Shown here piece after piece: positions 17,726 to 26,507 of a stretch of DNA of 64,000 bases. Each line of letters begins with the position of its first letter. Positions within the stretch are counted from its first letter, which is position 1. A model generated the notes under the pieces. That model did no database searches. It saw nothing but the letters and a program-made list of their open reading frames with translations, and had not been told where the DNA came from. Where the stretch lies: NCBI GenBank assembly GCA_017504485.1, contig JAFVRC010000005.1:1-64000 (forward strand), read 5' to 3'. Made by a program: the position numbers and the translations under genes. The stretch is from Alistipes sp. GTDB lineage: Bacteria; Bacteroidota; Bacteroidia; Bacteroidales; Rikenellaceae.

Positions 17726-18889
17726 TTACTCTTCGCAACTACAATCTATAACCTTATTATGCTCTCGCGTCATTCCCATAAATAGGCAGAACAAACCGAA
17801 CAAAATAGGACAACCCTCAAGCACCGGCTCGGTATTCATGTATATTATAAAGGCTAACGCAAATACCGTCATCATAAACCTATAATTAAAGCTATGTCTT
17901 CGGTTGGTATATATGTTAATAAGTGTCGGTATAAACATCAATGTTATTACCACCAATATCACGAATGGTACGATTCCTGCGACACGAGCAGTATCTAACC
18001 ACAGATTATGTGCGTATGGCATATGCTCCAAACCTCCGAAGGGGTGAGTTTGAAGCGCATTGACAACATTGGCAGAGAGCACGGTTCTATCACCGGCCGT
18101 TTTAGTATCATCTTCCTGAAAACGCTCGATAATCATCAACTCCTCCTCGTATGTATTGAGCACATAAAAGGTAATACCGGATATCAATACTATCGATGTA
18201 ATGGTCACCCACAAGTTGCGCAGCACAACCGTCTTTAGGTTGAGAACAAGTATCACAATACCAATCGCAAGAAGCAACATTATGGATGTTCGGCTCTGGA
18301 TTCGCACAGAGCTATATATAGCAAGAGCCGCGCCGATAACATATATCAACTTCTTCTTGTATGGCAATTTTATGAACAAAGACAACAAGAACATCGATAG
18401 TATCATCAAATTTGAGTATATACCGGTTGCCGAGCGCTCAATATTCGAGCCCGAGCCTTGAATCTCCATACTTCTATCATCTACTGCAAATCCCTCCTCG
18501 GCAACGCTCTCGGATATTGAGAACAGATACATTGCAGCCATGGCAAAAGCCAATATATACATTACATTCACAACCCCGTTATCCGATTCGGTTCTACCAA
18601 TATACCGACCCATCACATATAACATTGGGAATATTAAAACAAGCGTCATCTTGACCGACATCGGGACTTCTGACTCTGCGGCAAATGCCATATACATCAA
18701 TCCGAATAGGAAAAGAAGGACAAGCGTGGTATCGCACGACACATATCTAAACCTAAACATTAGCAGATATCCGATCGGCAAAATTGCCAATACATACCAA
18801 TAATTGCTGATATTCAGAAACATCAACGACAACAATAGCACTATAATGACATTATTCACGCCCAATATGCGCGACAGCATATTCTTCAT
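17726..18889 (-). CDS. wzy: O-antigen polymerase/ligase-like membrane protein (Wzy candidate)
   Basis: A 387-residue polytopic membrane protein with about ten to twelve hydrophobic helices and a large periplasmic loop near residues 255-300 that contains HPFGGLEHMPYAHNLWLDTARVAG. The PFG..H..H pattern in that loop is shared by O-antigen polymerases and ligases. Being in the same operon as Wzx, with an ATGA overlap to it, makes polymerase the better choice. It would join lipid-linked repeat units at the periplasmic face. Base composition is AT-rich like the neighbouring Wzx and transferases, consistent with exchange of this core as a block. Confidence 0.78.
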   Translation of the reverse strand: MKNMLSRILGVNNVIIVLLLSLMFLNISNYWYVLAILPIGYLLMFRFRYVSCDTTLVLLFLFGLMYMAFAAESEVPMSVKMTLVLIFPMLYVMGRYIGRTESDNGVVNVMYILAFAMAAMYLFSISESVAEEGFAVDDRSMEIQGSGSNIERSATGIYSNLMILSMFLLSLFIKLPYKKKLIYVIGAALAIYSSVRIQSRTSIMLLLAIGIVILVLNLKTVVLRNLWVTITSIVLISGITFYVLNTYEEELMIIERFQEDDTKTAGDRTVLSANVVNALQTHPFGGLEHMPYAHNLWLDTARVAGIVPFVILVVITLMFIPTLINIYTNRRHSFNYRFMMTVFALAFIIYMNTEPVLEGCPILFGLFCLFMGMTREHNKVIDCSCEE

Positions 18890-20112
18890 CTTCTCTTAAT
18901 TGTAAAATATAGTAACCCTATAACACTCAATAGTGCAAATGATAGTACTTGTCCCCAAGCAGCTCCGTAGAATCCGCAATGCTTGATTAGCAGGTAGAAG
19001 CACAATACCGACAACACAGATCCGACAATGCGCACCACCAGCTCTCCCTTCACATATCCATAACCCACCAATAGGCGAACGACCATATAATAGCACGCCA
19101 TCGTTATATTATGTAGCGCAAAAATTTTGGCATACGGTGCAGATTCTACATATCTACCGGCCGTAAGAATGTCTATAACATAAGGAGCTACGGCTATAAA
19201 TAGTACATTCACCACCGTTACAATACCTATAATCGAGCCGATAATCGCAACTAATTTACGTCTGTTATTTTGGGCTATTGTTTGATAAATATCCGGTTCA
19301 AAAGTATTTGACAATGTTGTGTAGAAGATCTGCATATATCCGGCAATGGTAAAGCCGACGTTATATATACCAAGTTCCGCGGTCTGCCCCAAGCGCTCCA
19401 ACATCAACCTATCAACGCCTGTAAGACAATACCAAAATAGGGCAGAAAGAGTCAATGGCGCACCAAACTTTAATGCATTCCGCAATATCGCCTTATCAAT
19501 CTTAAAACGTACAATCGACTTCGAGAAGCTATAGATGGAGAAGAACAACGTTCCAACAGCTGCAGCGTAGAGTTTACCAGAAGCACCCTCTTTGTAATAG
19601 ACAACCAAAAGTAATATCAGCGCATTTGTTATCAGGCATTGTACAATAGAGAATCCCGCATAACTCTTTGCCTGACGTGTGACACGCAACTTCGTTAGAT
19701 AGAACGAAACATTATTGGATAGATATAGTTGCAAGAATGTCAAGACTGCATACGGAAAAAATGGAAAACTATTATTTGAGGCCCTATGAAACAGATAGAA
19801 TATCAGCGAAAAGAATATGAACGACAATAGGCCTATCACATTCATCGACAACAGCACAGTATCGCCCAGCGTATCGCGTCTATCTTCGGGCTCAAAATAG
19901 TACTGACGAGCATAGTATGTCAATGTACAGAAGTGCAACAGTGGCACAAGCAATAAATTGAACGACGAATAGTACCCCAATACCGCATAATCCTCCGGCG
20001 ATAGATTCATCGCCATAATAGGATTCAGCAGTAAGCCGACAAGCGACACGAATAGGGACGATGCGAAGTATAGTCCCGCATTCTTAATATATGTGTGTAG
20101 TCGGGTTGTCAT
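18886..20112 (-). CDS. wzx: Wzx-type oligosaccharide flippase
   Basis: A 408-residue protein with about twelve transmembrane helices and the MATE/MOP-fold polysaccharide transporter look: LYFASSLFVSLVGLLLNPIM in helix 1, then NLSPEDYAVLGYYSS, which corresponds to the conserved L-x-P-x-(D/E)-Y-G-like turn. It should flip undecaprenyl-diphosphate-linked repeat units across the inner membrane. The start of the Wzy gene overlaps its stop by 4 nt. With the WecA-like initiator and Wzy it defines a Wzx/Wzy-dependent assembly route. Confidence 0.88.
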   Translation of the reverse strand: MTTRLHTYIKNAGLYFASSLFVSLVGLLLNPIMAMNLSPEDYAVLGYYSSFNLLLVPLLHFCTLTYYARQYYFEPEDRRDTLGDTVLLSMNVIGLLSFIFFSLIFYLFHRASNNSFPFFPYAVLTFLQLYLSNNVSFYLTKLRVTRQAKSYAGFSIVQCLITNALILLLVVYYKEGASGKLYAAAVGTLFFSIYSFSKSIVRFKIDKAILRNALKFGAPLTLSALFWYCLTGVDRLMLERLGQTAELGIYNVGFTIAGYMQIFYTTLSNTFEPDIYQTIAQNNRRKLVAIIGSIIGIVTVVNVLFIAVAPYVIDILTAGRYVESAPYAKIFALHNITMACYYMVVRLLVGYGYVKGELVVRIVGSVLSVLCFYLLIKHCGFYGAAWGQVLSFALLSVIGLLYFTIKRR

Positions 20113-20115
20113 AAG

Positions 20116-20868
20116 TTACCTTTTTCCCTCTGTCATATATTTAGACACAAAAAGTCTATTGTGCACCCGAGGTAAGCGATGTACATTTCGTGCAGTATAT
20201 GGGTTGATATACCCCTCCATGGTGGTTGTTGCCGAGTCAAAACCCGCCTTACTCGTAAAGTTCACAACCCGGCTATTTATGGCATGAATCGTTCCATACG
20301 GATAGGCAAAATGTCGAACTTGACTGCGTATAAGGGAGGAAAGTTTATCGCGCGACCGAATAACTTCCTCATACAGATCCACTCCCTTATCGCGCAATTT
20401 AGGATGCGTCATCGTATGTACGCCAATAGTGGCAAGTGGAGATTTTGCAATCTCAAGTAGCTGTGACAGCGTAAGATACCCCTCCTTGTCTATATAGTTA
20501 AAGGTTACATATATTGTAAATGGGATATTTGCAGCGGAAAGGCGAGGAAAGGCGTTATGATAAAAATCTTCCGCCACATCGTCAAATGTGACAACATAAT
20601 ACCGCCCATTATAGTCATTTGCACGTACACTCAAGAGCATATCATCAAGTGACACCACGTCGTCCTTTATAAAAGCAAGGATGTCAGAGAACTCTTCAAT
20701 CGTACATTTACACGATGGCGAGATATCATGTAACGGTTCATTGCTCACATGATGGAACATCACGACAACACCTCGACATCGAGGATACAAAGCACCCGTA
20801 ACCCTATTGATTAGGCTCGTAGCTATCTCGGCCACTCTAAATATACGACGTCTTACACATTGGAGCAT
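20116..20868 (-). CDS. NodB-type polysaccharide deacetylase family protein
   Basis: A 250-residue protein. It has VVMFHHVS (35-42), TFDDVAEDFY with the catalytic/metal Asp pair (about 97-106), GVHTMTHP with the two zinc histidines (about 150-157), and FAYPYG near 194. The fold is that of xylanase/chitin deacetylases (CE4). It has no obvious signal peptide, so it may act on a cytoplasmic intermediate. It differs from the DUF3473 enzyme elsewhere in the locus, giving the locus two deacetylases. Gaps of 2-3 nt link it to the flanking Wzx and transferase genes. Confidence 0.82.
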   Translation of the reverse strand: MLQCVRRRIFRVAEIATSLINRVTGALYPRCRGVVVMFHHVSNEPLHDISPSCKCTIEEFSDILAFIKDDVVSLDDMLLSVRANDYNGRYYVVTFDDVAEDFYHNAFPRLSAANIPFTIYVTFNYIDKEGYLTLSQLLEIAKSPLATIGVHTMTHPKLRDKGVDLYEEVIRSRDKLSSLIRSQVRHFAYPYGTIHAINSRVVNFTSKAGFDSATTTMEGYINPYTARNVHRLPRVHNRLFVSKYMTEGKR

Positions 20869-20870
20869 AA

Positions 20871-22061
20871 CTAAAACCTAATCTTAAGTTTGCGACACAA
20901 TGACTTCCAGCAATATATCGAAATATATTTAAGCACTGCATAAGGATTAGTAGCTCCAAGATAGTAGCTCAAATATGCAAATATACTGTTTATCGACGGG
21001 TCTTTTGAGGCTTTGATTGTGGTATCGTACAGCTTTATTCCGTTACCCTCAACACCCTGCAAAACATTCACCTCAATCGGATAAAAAGATAAATCGTACT
21101 CTTTCACCACTTTGCATGGAATATTTCGAACAGTTAGCAGATAACGTCTCGAAAGATACATGTCATTAATACCATATAAATCGAGCGTTACCTCCTCCGG
21201 ATTTAAGCCAAGAGCCGCATAAAGAGCCACGTTATTTGAATATGCGTCATACGAAGTCAGTTCTGAGGATGGAGGCATCACAAAATGCTCCCGAACACCC
21301 CATTGCAGCGGTACTTGTGCAACATTTGTTTTTCCGCCATGTTCACCGGCTTCGCCACAATTCGTAGTGTAAGATATATATGGCGTTATAAAGCTTTTGT
21401 GAGTCTCTATCATATAGGCGTAGTAGTATTTCGACCAAGCACGCATCCAACGTTTAATGTTTGCCGGCATCTCTATCTCCTCATAGGAACGATTCTCATT
21501 ATCAACAAGCCATGCACGAAAGCCGCTCCACATCGAATAAGTCAAACACTCGCCCGAAGTACACACATCCTGATGAAGATACACGTCGCTACCACTCTGC
21601 ATAGGTGTAAATGGCAGCCCGACATATCCGTTACGAGGCATACTATATAAGGCAATACCGCACACGCAATCATCGTGTTCGTAAGCACTTAATGCAGCCT
21701 CTGTATAGTTGTAAAAATCAGGGGCTACAAATAGGTCATCCTCAAAGACTATCACAGCCCTAAAGTATTGGCTCATTTCAAAACATGAAAAGATATGTCG
21801 TTTTAACCCAAGCCTCTCTTTCTGAATATTCACATACAAATCACCATAAGGCCACTGAAAACTATTTACTGCATCATACAGTTCTTGATTTCCACTAGCG
21901 TCAATGCTTATTATTAAAGGAACATTATCAAACTTATATGTTGCAGACAACAATGAGTTTAATAATCGCTTCAGAGGGCCCAATCTATTGTATCCAACAA
22001 CTATAATTGCCGTTCTTTCTCTATTTTCTACTCTATTTATTGCAGCAATATCCATAAACAA
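20871..22061 (-). CDS. GT-A fold glycosyltransferase, GT2/GT13-like
   Basis: A 396-residue protein. The first 130 residues form a GT-A nucleotide-binding domain: TAIIVVGYNRLGPLKRLLNS, then VIVFEDDLFVAPDF, where EDD is the metal-binding acidic motif. This EDDL-type motif resembles eukaryotic GnT-I (GT13) and related bacterial enzymes more than standard GT2 DXD sites. The later SMWSGFRAWLVD and YTTNCGEAGEHGG segments are conserved in such capsule-locus proteins. The final 150 residues are unrecognised. A second Met two codons in (22055) is an equally good start. It is clearly AT-rich and part of the repeat-assembly set. Confidence 0.78.
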   Translation of the reverse strand: MFMDIAAINRVENRERTAIIVVGYNRLGPLKRLLNSLLSATYKFDNVPLIISIDASGNQELYDAVNSFQWPYGDLYVNIQKERLGLKRHIFSCFEMSQYFRAVIVFEDDLFVAPDFYNYTEAALSAYEHDDCVCGIALYSMPRNGYVGLPFTPMQSGSDVYLHQDVCTSGECLTYSMWSGFRAWLVDNENRSYEEIEMPANIKRWMRAWSKYYYAYMIETHKSFITPYISYTTNCGEAGEHGGKTNVAQVPLQWGVREHFVMPPSSELTSYDAYSNNVALYAALGLNPEEVTLDLYGINDMYLSRRYLLTVRNIPCKVVKEYDLSFYPIEVNVLQGVEGNGIKLYDTTIKASKDPSINSIFAYLSYYLGATNPYAVLKYISIYCWKSLCRKLKIRF

Positions 22062-22062
22062 G

Positions 22063-22968
22063 TTACTTTATGACTCTTTTATATAGATAATATGGCAACA
22101 TTGCCAGACTTCTAATATTAGGTCTTACTTTTATCAATTTCAAATAATACGGCCAAGCCTTCGAGGATTGACGACTCATCACATAGTGAAATATCAATCC
22201 TTCGTAGTGCTTAATAGCCGCTTGCGGATGAGCCTTGATAATATCAGCATACTCGGTTAGGAAGTGACCGTAAAATTTTATACATCGTTCATGCCTATCA
22301 TCATAAAATGAAGCCTCGCTCATTCGCACAGAAGAGTGATTTACATAGACGCGAACAAGTGATTCTTGCAGAGCGGCAACCTTCCATCCTTGGTTGATAG
22401 TTCGCGCAACCAACGCCCAATCGGACATATCATTACCAATACCAGACAACCAGGTTCCTCCAACGGACTCGAAAGTTTCGCGACGAAACATCAATGTTGG
22501 AGTTCCGCATATCACAGAAGAAGCCACAGCTATTGGCAGCAATTCACGGCCTCCGTTATATTGAGCAATATGATCATATAGGAACTTTCCACTATTGCTA
22601 TCATAATACGACATCGAACCATAAATAAAACCATAGTCCGAAGGTAGTGATAAAATCAGTGTAAGTTGCTTCTCTATCTTCTCGGGGAGATACTCATCGT
22701 CATCATCCAAAAAAGTAATATAACTACCCTTGGACAGAGAAAAGGCCGCTCTTGTTTGTTCTATCGGCCCACCCTCAATCTTAATATATTTGATATGCGG
22801 GTCATTGTACGATAAGACCACTGCTTCAGTATCATCCGTCGAACAGCCATCCGCTATAATATGTTCATAGTTTTGATAGCTCTGTCGTTGAATACTCTCA
22901 ATACACCTCGGTATTAAGTGCGCCCGATTCTTGGTATTTGTAATAATTGTTACTAAAGGCTGTGCCAT
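22063..22968 (-). CDS. GT2 family glycosyltransferase
   Basis: A 301-residue enzyme with a standard GT2 domain: PLVTIITNTKNRAHLIPRCI at the N-terminus, HIIADGCSTDDTEAV (about 36-50), YITFLDDDDEYLPEKI with the DXD motif (about 88-103) and a later GGTWLSGIGNDMSDWALVA acceptor-side region. No transmembrane helix. It should add one sugar of the repeat unit at the cytoplasmic membrane face. It follows the TviB-type dehydrogenase gene by 6 nt. The first gene of the AT-rich block in transcription order appears to be this one. Confidence 0.9.
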   Translation of the reverse strand: MAQPLVTIITNTKNRAHLIPRCIESIQRQSYQNYEHIIADGCSTDDTEAVVLSYNDPHIKYIKIEGGPIEQTRAAFSLSKGSYITFLDDDDEYLPEKIEKQLTLILSLPSDYGFIYGSMSYYDSNSGKFLYDHIAQYNGGRELLPIAVASSVICGTPTLMFRRETFESVGGTWLSGIGNDMSDWALVARTINQGWKVAALQESLVRVYVNHSSVRMSEASFYDDRHERCIKFYGHFLTEYADIIKAHPQAAIKHYEGLIFHYVMSRQSSKAWPYYLKLIKVRPNIRSLAMLPYYLYKRVIK

Positions 22969-22974
22969 AACACC

Positions 22975-24237
22975 TTATAATCTTCCATCAATAATCTCTT
23001 TTGGACAGATGCCTTTCACGTCGTAGAGGACATGGTTGTCGGCCAAAAGAGAGGATATGTCTAACTCAAGAAACTCATTGTGTGCAACAGCCACGATAAC
23101 CGCATCGAAGCGAGATGCAGGGATATCGTTCACAAGGTCAATACCGTACTCTCGCTTGGCTATCTCGGCCTTGGCCCACGGGTCGCATACCGTGATATTG
23201 AGATTATACTCGGCGAGTGCGCGGTAGATATCCACCACCTTGGTATTGCGCACATCGGGGCAGTTCTCCTTAAAAGTAAAGCCCAACAACAAAACATTGG
23301 CCCCGAGCACCTGCACTCCCTTCTTTAGCATCAGTTTAATGACCTGATTGGCTACATATTCGCCCATGCCGTCATTCATACGGCGGCCCGCCAATATAAT
23401 CTCCGGATTATAGCCATAGCGTTGAGCACATTGGGCTAGATAGTAAGGATCGACACCTATGCAGTGACCACCCACCAAGCCCGGGCGGAATGGCAGGAAG
23501 TTCCACTTGGTACCGGCCGCCTCCAACACATCCTGCGTATCGATACCCATACGATTGAATATCTTCGAGAGTTCGTTCACAAAGGCGATATTTATATCAC
23601 GCTGCGAGTTTTCGATAACCTTCGCCGCCTCGGCAACCTTAATAGTCGGCGCAAGGTGCGTACCGGCAGTGATTACCGACGAGTATATCTCATCGACATA
23701 TCGACCCACCTCGGGAGTAGAGCCGGAGGTGACCTTCTTTATCTTATCGACCGTATGTAGTTTATCGCCCGGATTGATGCGCTCGGGCGAGTAACCTGCG
23801 AAGAAATCGACATTCAGTTTCAGTCCGCTGACACGCTCGACAACGGGGATACACTCATCCTCGGTAACACCCGGATATACAGTCGATTCATAGACCACCA
23901 CATCGCCTTTCGAGATTACCTTACCTACGGTCTCACTCGCAGCATATAGCGGTGTAAGGTCGGGATTATTATCGGCATCGACAGGGGTAGGCACAGCCAC
24001 AACGTAGAAATTGCAGTCGCGAATAGCCTCAATATCATTCGTGCAGACGAAACCGTCATCGATGGCCGACTGCAACAAGTCGTCTGCCACTTCCAACGTG
24101 GCATCGTGGCCTGCCATAAGCGCATCAACTCGCACCTTGTTCATATCAAATCCTACGGTCTGATACTTCGTAGAGAATAGTCGGGCAAGTGGCAAACCCA
24201 CGTAGCCCAGACCTATTACACAAATCTTTGTTGTCAT
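22975..24237 (-). CDS. tviB: UDP-N-acetylhexosamine 6-dehydrogenase, TviB/WbpO/WbpA type
   Basis: A 420-residue nucleotide-sugar dehydrogenase. It begins KICVIGLGYVGLPLARLFS (Rossmann loop), has the VYESTVYPGVTEDECIP segment (about 113-130), GYSPERINPGD, and the catalytic cysteine in PGLVGGHCIGVDPYYLA (about 252-268). The C-terminal domain holds LGFTFKENCPDVRNTKV. These features match the group that oxidises UDP-GlcNAc or UDP-GalNAc to the uronic acid. With the adjacent TviC-like 4-epimerase the likely product is UDP-GalNAcA. A 14-nt pyrimidine-rich motif immediately precedes the start. Confidence 0.88.
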   Translation of the reverse strand: MTTKICVIGLGYVGLPLARLFSTKYQTVGFDMNKVRVDALMAGHDATLEVADDLLQSAIDDGFVCTNDIEAIRDCNFYVVAVPTPVDADNNPDLTPLYAASETVGKVISKGDVVVYESTVYPGVTEDECIPVVERVSGLKLNVDFFAGYSPERINPGDKLHTVDKIKKVTSGSTPEVGRYVDEIYSSVITAGTHLAPTIKVAEAAKVIENSQRDINIAFVNELSKIFNRMGIDTQDVLEAAGTKWNFLPFRPGLVGGHCIGVDPYYLAQCAQRYGYNPEIILAGRRMNDGMGEYVANQVIKLMLKKGVQVLGANVLLLGFTFKENCPDVRNTKVVDIYRALAEYNLNITVCDPWAKAEIAKREYGIDLVNDIPASRFDAVIVAVAHNEFLELDISSLLADNHVLYDVKGICPKEIIDGRL

Positions 24238-24238
24238 T

Positions 24239-24252
24239 TTGGGGAGGGTAAT
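24239..24252 (-). promoter_or_regulatory. ATTACCCTCCCCAA element just upstream of the tviB-like start
   Basis: On the minus strand the motif lies 1 to 14 nt before the ATG at 24237. A near-identical copy, differing at one base, precedes the membrane dehydratase gene at 28457-28470. It is not a Shine-Dalgarno sequence, being C-rich instead of purine-rich. Function unknown. Confidence 0.35.
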
Positions 24253-24267
24253 TTATATTTACTATTA

Positions 24268-25242
24268 CTAAAGATTCTTCTTATACCACTCGATGGCCTC
24301 GTTTAGGCCTCGTGCAAAGTCGTACTCCGGCGCATAGCCCAGCAAACGCCTTGCCTTCGATATATCGGCATTGGAATGTTTGATATCGCCGGCACGCTCC
24401 GGGCCAAAGATAGGTTCTATATCCTTGCTCAACGCTTCGGTAAGGCTATGGTATATATCTATGAGGTACTCACGACCTCCGTATGCCACATTAAACGCCT
24501 CGCCGGCCACCTCACTCGGTGCAGCACAGGCCTTCAAGTTCGCCTCGATAACATTCTCAATGTATGTAAAGTCGCGACTCTGTCGGCCATCGCCATTTAT
24601 TGTCGGTCGTTCATCATTTAGCAGTTGTTTGATAAACCTCGGTATAACGGCTGCATAGGCTCCATGTGGATCTTGGCGACGACCAAAGACATTGAAGTAG
24701 CGCAAGCCGTACGTATCTAAACCATAGTGCTTGGTGTATTGCTTGGCCCACTCCTCGTCGCACCGCTTGGTCAAGGCGTAAGGCGAGAGTAGATTGCCCT
24801 CCACGCCCTCCTGCTTCGGCAAATGCTCCTCATCGCCATAGACCGAAGAACTCGATGCATAGACAAACTTTTTAACGCCGCACTGTCGGGCTGCCTCCAA
24901 CATATTCAACGTACCCTGAATATTATTGGCACAATAGAATAGCGGCATCTCTATCGAGCGTGGTACGCTACCCCATGCAGCCTGATTCAGCACATAATCC
25001 ACGCCACGGCAAGCATTCATACAGGTATCAAGGTCTTTAATATCGCCTTTGATAAATTCGTATCGCGGATTATCCTTGAACAGATCGACATTAGCCTGCT
25101 TGCCGGTACTCAAATCATCCAAGCAGCGAACCCTATATCCGAGGTTCAGTATCGCTTCACATAAATTCGAGCCGATAAATCCCGCACCTCCCGTAACAAG
25201 GAAGAGCGAATCGCCCGGAAATTTCAAATCTTTGTAAGACAT
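24268..25242 (-). CDS. tviC: UDP-N-acetylglucosamine 4-epimerase, TviC/WbpP type
   Basis: A 324-residue extended SDR enzyme: FLVTGGAGFIGSNLCEAIL (about 14-32), DYVLNQAAWGSVPRSIEMP, the catalytic Ser/Tyr region VYASSSSVYGDEEHLPKQE with YALTKR (Tyr-x3-Lys), and GDGRQSRDFTYIENVIEA. The N-terminal extension before the Rossmann loop and the AWGSVPRS-type segment are those of the WbpP/TviC epimerases, which prefer N-acetylated UDP-hexoses. It is 30 nt upstream of the TviB-type dehydrogenase, the same functional pair as in Vi antigen and Pseudomonas O6 pathways. Confidence 0.87.
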   Translation of the reverse strand: MSYKDLKFPGDSLFLVTGGAGFIGSNLCEAILNLGYRVRCLDDLSTGKQANVDLFKDNPRYEFIKGDIKDLDTCMNACRGVDYVLNQAAWGSVPRSIEMPLFYCANNIQGTLNMLEAARQCGVKKFVYASSSSVYGDEEHLPKQEGVEGNLLSPYALTKRCDEEWAKQYTKHYGLDTYGLRYFNVFGRRQDPHGAYAAVIPRFIKQLLNDERPTINGDGRQSRDFTYIENVIEANLKACAAPSEVAGEAFNVAYGGREYLIDIYHSLTEALSKDIEPIFGPERAGDIKHSNADISKARRLLGYAPEYDFARGLNEAIEWYKKNL

Positions 25243-25260
25243 ATATCTTTTTGCTTCTTT

Positions 25261-26493
25261 TTAATCCTTACTCAACAAGTCGCGGGTATAGACCTTCTCG
25301 CGGACGTCCGACAGCGACTCGTCGTTGCGGTTGGCGAGGATGACGCGAGAGAGCGACTTGAACTTCGCCAAATCATTGACCACCTCCGAGCCAAAGAAGG
25401 TCATGCCATCCTCGAGCGTCGGCTCGTAGATAATCACCTTCGCGCCCTTGGCCTTGATGCGCTTCATAACGCCCTGTATAGCACTATGGCGGAAGTTATC
25501 CGAGTTGGTCTTCATAGTCAGGCGATAGACGCCAATCGTGACATCTCGCTCCGCCGATGCATCCCACGCACTCGAGCCCACATAGTAGCCCGCCTTGGCG
25601 AGCACCTGATCGGCGATAAAGTCCTTGCGGGTACGGTTGCTCTCGACGATGGCCGACATCATATTCTGCGGCACGGCATCATAGTTCGCCAGCAGTTGTT
25701 TGGTGTCCTTCGGCAGGCAGTAGCCGCCGTAACCGAATGAAGGGTTGTTATAGTGCGAGCCGATACGCGGGTCGAGCCCCACACCCTCGATGATAGCGCG
25801 GCTATCGAGCCCCTTAACCTCGGCATAGGTATCGAGTTCGTTGAAGTAGCTCACGCGCAACGCGAGGTATGTGTTGGCAAAGAGCTTGACGGCCTCGGCC
25901 TCGGTGAGGCCCATAAAGAGAGTGTCGATATCGGGCTTCAGTGCCCCCTGCTGCAACAGTGCAGCAAACTCACGCGCCGCCTTATCGAGTCGCTCATCGC
26001 CCTCGGGGCGGCCAACGATAATGCGGCTCGGGTAGAGGTTGTCGTAGAGAGCCTTGCTCTCGCGCAAGAATTCCGGCGAGAAGAGGATGTTCTCGCTACC
26101 CATCTTGCGGCGTATCTGCTCCGTATAACCCACGGGCACAGTGCTCTTGATAACCATTATAGCCTGCGGATTGTGCTCCATAACCAATCGCACGACTGCC
26201 TCAACGGCCGACGTGTCGAAGAAGTTACGCTGACTATCGTAGTTCGTCGGGGCGGCGATAATCACATAGTCAGCCTCGGTGTATGCCTCCGCAGCATTGA
26301 GCGTGGCTCGGAGGTTGAGTTGACGCTCGGCGAGGTACTGCTCGATATATTCATCGCGTATAGGGCTTTGGCGGCGATTTATCAGATCGACCTTCTCGGG
26401 CACTATGTCCACGGCTACTACCTCATTATGCTGCGCAAGCAGCGTAGCCATCGACATTCCCACATATCCTGTTCCTGCAACTGCAATTTTCAT
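25261..26493 (-). CDS. ugd: UDP-glucose 6-dehydrogenase
   Basis: A 410-residue protein from the ATG at 26493, where [18 protein letters not shown] begins as usual for Ugd; two additional Met codons lie within 9 nt upstream. It carries [17 protein letters not shown] (about 125-141), SPEFLRES, and the catalytic Cys in [19 protein letters not shown] (about 253-271), the GYCLPKD form typical of UDP-glucose dehydrogenases. It makes UDP-glucuronate. Compared with the TviB-like paralogue nearby, the active-site loop and C-terminal region differ clearly. It follows the membrane dehydratase by 14 nt. Confidence 0.92.
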   Translation of the reverse strand: MKIAVAGTGYVGMSMATLLAQHNEVVAVDIVPEKVDLINRRQSPIRDEYIEQYLAERQLNLRATLNAAEAYTEADYVIIAAPTNYDSQRNFFDTSAVEAVVRLVMEHNPQAIMVIKSTVPVGYTEQIRRKMGSENILFSPEFLRESKALYDNLYPSRIIVGRPEGDERLDKAAREFAALLQQGALKPDIDTLFMGLTEAEAVKLFANTYLALRVSYFNELDTYAEVKGLDSRAIIEGVGLDPRIGSHYNNPSFGYGGYCLPKDTKQLLANYDAVPQNMMSAIVESNRTRKDFIADQVLAKAGYYVGSSAWDASAERDVTIGVYRLTMKTNSDNFRHSAIQGVMKRIKAKGAKVIIYEPTLEDGMTFFGSEVVNDLAKFKSLSRVILANRNDESLSDVREKVYTRDLLSKD

Positions 26494-26507
26494 AGACATC
26501 ACAACGT

